The translations under genes were made by a program, and so were the position numbers. 64,000 bases of DNA, taken from positions 583,001-647,000 of the forward strand of contig JAQPZY010000909.1 in NCBI GenBank assembly GCA_029931535.1, in the 5' to 3' direction. Numbering within the stretch: position 1 is the first letter of the stretch; every line of letters begins with the position of its first letter. The notes under the pieces are model-generated. The model saw nothing but the letters and a program-made list of their open reading frames with translations, did not search any database and was not told the DNA's origin. The stretch is from Margaritifera margaritifera. Taxonomy: Eukaryota; Mollusca; Bivalvia; Unionida; Margaritiferidae. Shown here in pieces: positions 60,529 through 64,000 of this stretch.

Positions 60529-61092
60529 CGATATCGAGCGCATGTGTTTGAGAGACAGAGTGTGTGTTAGGCAAGGGAAGATTAAGAGAGATAGAAAGCG
60601 CGCGTTAGACAAAGAGGGTGTATGTTCGAGAGAGAGAGAGAGAGACAGAAAGCTATGAGAAAGAGATAGAGTTATACCTTACACTATGATAAATTAAAAT
60701 TATAAAATATGAATATCTTAAATTTACCTAACATTGTTAGTACATAAGACCTCAATTACGCAGTAAATATCTCTACATTATATGATGCTTTTCGGTTACC
60801 TATATAAGATAAGCTATGCAGCAAATCAAGGAAAGACTCACAATTCAGGGTACATCCACCTATCAAACCACATGAAATGGTACTCACATGGTACTATGCC
60901 CGTCGATAGGTGCACAAAAGTAACCGAGGAGAAAACTTAAAACATCAAAGAATGTCGATATATGTAAGTAATTGAGACCTTAGATACTGACAATGTTGGA
61001 TAACTCAACTTATTAAGAAGTTAGTGTATTGTGTAATTTAATTTATCATAGTATTCATTGCATACAGCATAACCTGAATCTCTCTCTTCCTC

Positions 61093-61129
<37 letters not shown>

Positions 61130-61196
61130 CACACACACATACGAACACCCACATTTTATTTCTAACACTGTCTAGAATAATCTATTTCTCTATCGT

Positions 61197-61235
<39 letters not shown>

Positions 61236-61850
61236 AACACACTCTTGAAATTGTTACAAGTATTTAGGAATTTGTTTAACAAGAACTACACGGTACAAAA
61301 TAGCAAACAGAGTCTTGATTATATATTTTTACGCATATAAGAAATCTCGATAATCCGATCAATTTACAACTCAGATTATATAACTAATTTTGTATATGAA
61401 TCGGATGTTTTGGGGTTATAAAATACCGATTTTATATTAAAAAAACTGAGACAAATATTTAAGTTACGAAATAGCTCTCCGGTTATGATGTCGTATGGTG
61501 AGCAGGGAAGATTAGCGTTATAAATGTTGCTCAATAACCCGAATGGTGAATGTAATGATAACATTATTATTATGAAAATAAACAAAATTATAATTTCTCA
61601 TTTACAGGTCGTTACCTTAGGATTGTTATCGGGGGTATAAGCACATGATGTTCGATTGAGTGTAATGTGACATAACGAATCTTTCTATTGAAGTTCAATG
61701 TTGCAAGTCAAGACAAAAGCATTTCAAAAAGAAATGTTTACTGTCTTGGGATTTGTGTATCTGATATTCATCTAAACCAGTCACGTATAGAATCATTAAA
61801 TTCCATCATTGCTTACACCGGTATTTGGAACTTTGTCTGTATAACCACTT
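59961..61850 (+). repeat. Dispersed repeat family, copy C
   Basis: Aligns with 13.77-15.92 kb (copy A): TGACACTAAG at 60001, poly-G near 60130, CATTCTTAACTGAATTACAT at 60391, (TG)n at 60481-60527, AATTAAAATTATAAAA near 60691, two (TC)n runs at 61100-61126 and 61201-61234, TTACAAGTATTTAGGAAT at 61253, then LINE ORF2 tail remnants with SDIHLNQSRIESLNSII near 61765-61820. Confidence 0.8.
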
Positions 61851-62067
61851 TAATTACTTTCATTTCTATCTGAATTACATTTATTGCGAATTTATTTGTC
61901 TGTGTAACCACTTCAATTACTTTCATTCCTATCTGAATTACATTTATTGCGAATCAGCTTTGATAGCCCCACTTAATAAAAGAGAAAGACGCCCCAAAAT
62001 ATGGTATATATGTGTTTGTGTTCGAATGTGTGTTCAATATCGTCATATAGAGTATGTTTGTATGCTT

Positions 62068-62101
<34 letters not shown>

Positions 62102-62326
62102 GACAGAGAGAGGGAGAGAGAGAGAGTGTGCATGTGTTTGAGAGCCACAGTGTACAATCGAAAAATAGACTGTTCGAGATAGAGTGTGTTAGAAAGAAAG
62201 TGTTTGCGGGTGTGTTCGTGTGTTCAGGCGAATGGTGTCGAGTAGGAGAGAGAGAGAAGGAGTGTGTGTGTGTGTGTGTGAGAGAGAGTGTGTGTGTGTG
62301 TGGAGATGGAGATTGTGTATGTGTGT

Positions 62327-62365
<39 letters not shown>

Positions 62366-62457
62366 TTATGTATGTCTGTTTTAAGAGCGATTGTGTATGT
62401 GTGTTTTGAGAGAGATCGAGAGAGAGAAAGAGATTATGTATGTCTGTTTTAAGAGAG

Positions 62458-62504
<47 letters not shown>

Positions 62505-62753
62505 TATTATGTATGTCTGTTTTCAGAGAGATTGTGTATGTGTGTTTTGAGAGAGATCGAGAGAGAGAGAAAGAGATTATGTATGTCTGTTTTCAGTGAG
62601 ATTGTGTATGTGTGTTTTGAGAGAAATCGAGAGAGAGAGATAGAGAAAGAGATTATGTATGTCTGTTTTCAGAGAGATTGTGTATGTGTGTTTTGAGAGA
62701 AATCGAGAGAGAGAGAGAGAAAGAGATTATGTACGTCTGCTTTCAGAGAGATC

Positions 62754-62785
<32 letters not shown>

Positions 62786-62944
62786 TTATGTATGTCTGTT
62801 TCCAGAGATATTGAAAGAGAGAGAAATAGATTATGTATGTCTGTTTTCAGAGAGATTGAGAGAGATAGAGGAAGATTGTGCATGTGTTTTTTTGAAACAG
62901 ATTGAGCGAGACGGAGATTGTGTATGGATGTTTTGAGAGAGATT

Positions 62945-62982
<38 letters not shown>

Positions 62983-63133
62983 AAGAGAGATAGTGTGTGT
63001 GTGTGCTGATAGAAAGTGAGAGAGAAAGAGAGGAGATTGAGTATGTGTGTTTTGAGAGAGATTGAGAGAGAGAGAGGGATATTTGTATGTTTTGAGAGAG
63101 ATTTAGAGAGAGATGGAGAATGTGTATGTGCAT

Positions 63134-63177
<44 letters not shown>

Positions 63178-63450
63178 AGGCGGGCAGATTTTGTATGTGT
63201 GTTTTGAAAGAGATTGACACAGAGAGAGGGAGATGGTGTATGTGTGTTTTGAGAGAGAGTGACAGAGAAAGCGGGAGATTATGTATTTGTTTTTTGACAG
63301 AGAAAAAGAGAGATATTCGGGTTCTGCTGTATACTATGCACACTATGATGCATTAAAATTATAAAAACACGAACATTTTAATAAGCTTATCGAACATCGT
63401 CTGTTTTTAAGGTTTACATTATGTAAATATATCGACATTATTTGATCTTT
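61850..63450 (+). repeat. Dispersed repeat family, copy D, with expanded satellite
   Basis: The ends match copies A and C: ATCTGAATTACATTTATTGC at 61869 and again at 61934, and ATTAAAATTATAAAA at 63352 with TATCGACATTATTTGAT at 63429. Between them lies the expanded tract described separately. In copy A the same interval is under 200 bp. Confidence 0.8.
62065..63310 (+). repeat. ~1.25-kb compound (GA)n minisatellite
   Basis: Units of (GA)n are separated by near-identical linkers such as TTATGTATGTCTGTTTTCAG and TTGTGTATGTGTGTTTTGAG, which alternate to give an ~80-bp higher-order repeat. Both strands show long open frames (up to 170 codons) that are only repeat translations. Confidence 0.95.
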
Positions 63451-63718
63451 GAAGTTTTGCACCTCTGTTTCTTTTGTGCTCTTTACGACAGGCAGGAAAC
63501 AGTATCGGCTGTATATATCCCTATACATGTGAGTACGAGTTCGTGTGGGTGGACAGACGGAAGCATCCTGAATTTTCAGTCTTTTTTCTGATTTGCTGTA
63601 TATATCTTTTTTTCAGAGGTTTGGCTACTTTTTCCATTGCGAATGCTTCAATTATGCAAGCTTGGGGACCTGTCCATGCAAATTGTGCAATTACAGTTTT
63701 TAGCGATATTGACGATTA
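63451..63718. other. No recognised feature
   Basis: Short unique segment. An 81-codon frame at 63474-63719 shows no motif and is not called. Confidence 0.35.
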
Positions 63719-64000
63719 GAGGATTACAATGACACTATGCCATCTACTTAATGAGGGAAAGGACTACAATGACACTATGCCACCTACTTAATGAGGGAAA
63801 GGGCTACAATGACACTGTGCCACCTACTTAATGAGGGAAAGGACTACATTGACACTATGCCACCTACTTAATGAGAAAAGGACTAAAATGACACTATGCC
63901 ACCTACTTAATGAGAAAAGTACTACAATGACACTATGCCACCTACTTAATGAGGAAACAACTACAATGACACTAAGCCACCTACTTAATGAGGGAAAGAT
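63719..64000 (+). repeat. 40-bp tandem repeat, truncated by the window end
   Basis: Seven copies of GACTACAATGACACTATGCC plus ACCTACTTAATGAGGGAAAG, the later ones 38-39 bp long. It continues to the last base, so the full array length is unknown. Confidence 0.95.

Noticed and set aside
62831..63343. 170-codon minus-strand frame and the 168-codon frame at 61825-62331
   Set aside because: They are translations of the (GA)n/(TC)n minisatellite on either strand.

Overview
The window is animal nuclear DNA from a large, AT-rich, repeat-dense genome. The only host gene seen has introns, and non-LTR, LTR, Penelope and Maverick elements occur together. Perfect (TA)n, (TC)n and (TG)n runs appear every few kilobases. 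The mix fits a lophotrochozoan, most likely a marine mollusc, but the sequence alone does not settle the species. I see no bacterial operons, rRNA genes or functional tRNA genes, and no CRISPR array.

The window is essentially gene-poor. The one credible host gene is a C-type lectin on the minus strand at 45.3-47.0 kb. Two exons splice in phase and carry the EPN and W-N-N...C motifs; its 5' exons are not identified. Nearly all other coding signal is decayed mobile elements.

Layout: 0-3 kb holds two dispersed repeats. 4.0-7.0 kb is an I-type LINE with an RNase H domain and a repeat-bearing 3' end (+). 8.9-11.3 kb is a fairly young 5'-truncated APE-type LINE (-). 11.6-12.4 kb is a 26-copy minisatellite. 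12.8-17.9 kb is a LINE-linked dispersed repeat family, found again at 59.9-63.5 kb. 19.1-20.0 kb is a ~145-bp tandem array. 24.0-24.8 kb is an internally deleted LINE (-). 25.6-26.6 kb is a Penelope-like element with a GIY-YIG endonuclease (-). 27.0-28.9 kb and 33.0-35.1 kb are two copies of one ~2 kb block. 35.3-38.4 kb is an LTR element with SCAN-like gag, protease and integrase adjacent, the order known for Gmr1-like elements (-). 38.6-40.0 kb is a candidate LTR with primer-binding site (+). 40.1-40.8 kb holds tRNA-like repeats, two of them head to head. 44.6 kb has a small hAT-type MITE with a target duplication. 49.9-54.2 kb is a wrecked Maverick/Polinton with protein-primed DNA polymerase motifs and two small ORFs (+). 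54.5-59.2 kb is a decayed Gypsy element (-). The last 280 bases start a 40-bp tandem array that runs off the end.

The elements do not work together as a system. They are layers of insertion and decay, with simple repeats expanding inside them. The most unusual items are the Polinton polymerase fossil and its still-open membrane ORF, the gag-protease-integrase element, the Penelope relic and the lectin gene. Several intervals hold nothing I can recognise, and they are marked as such.
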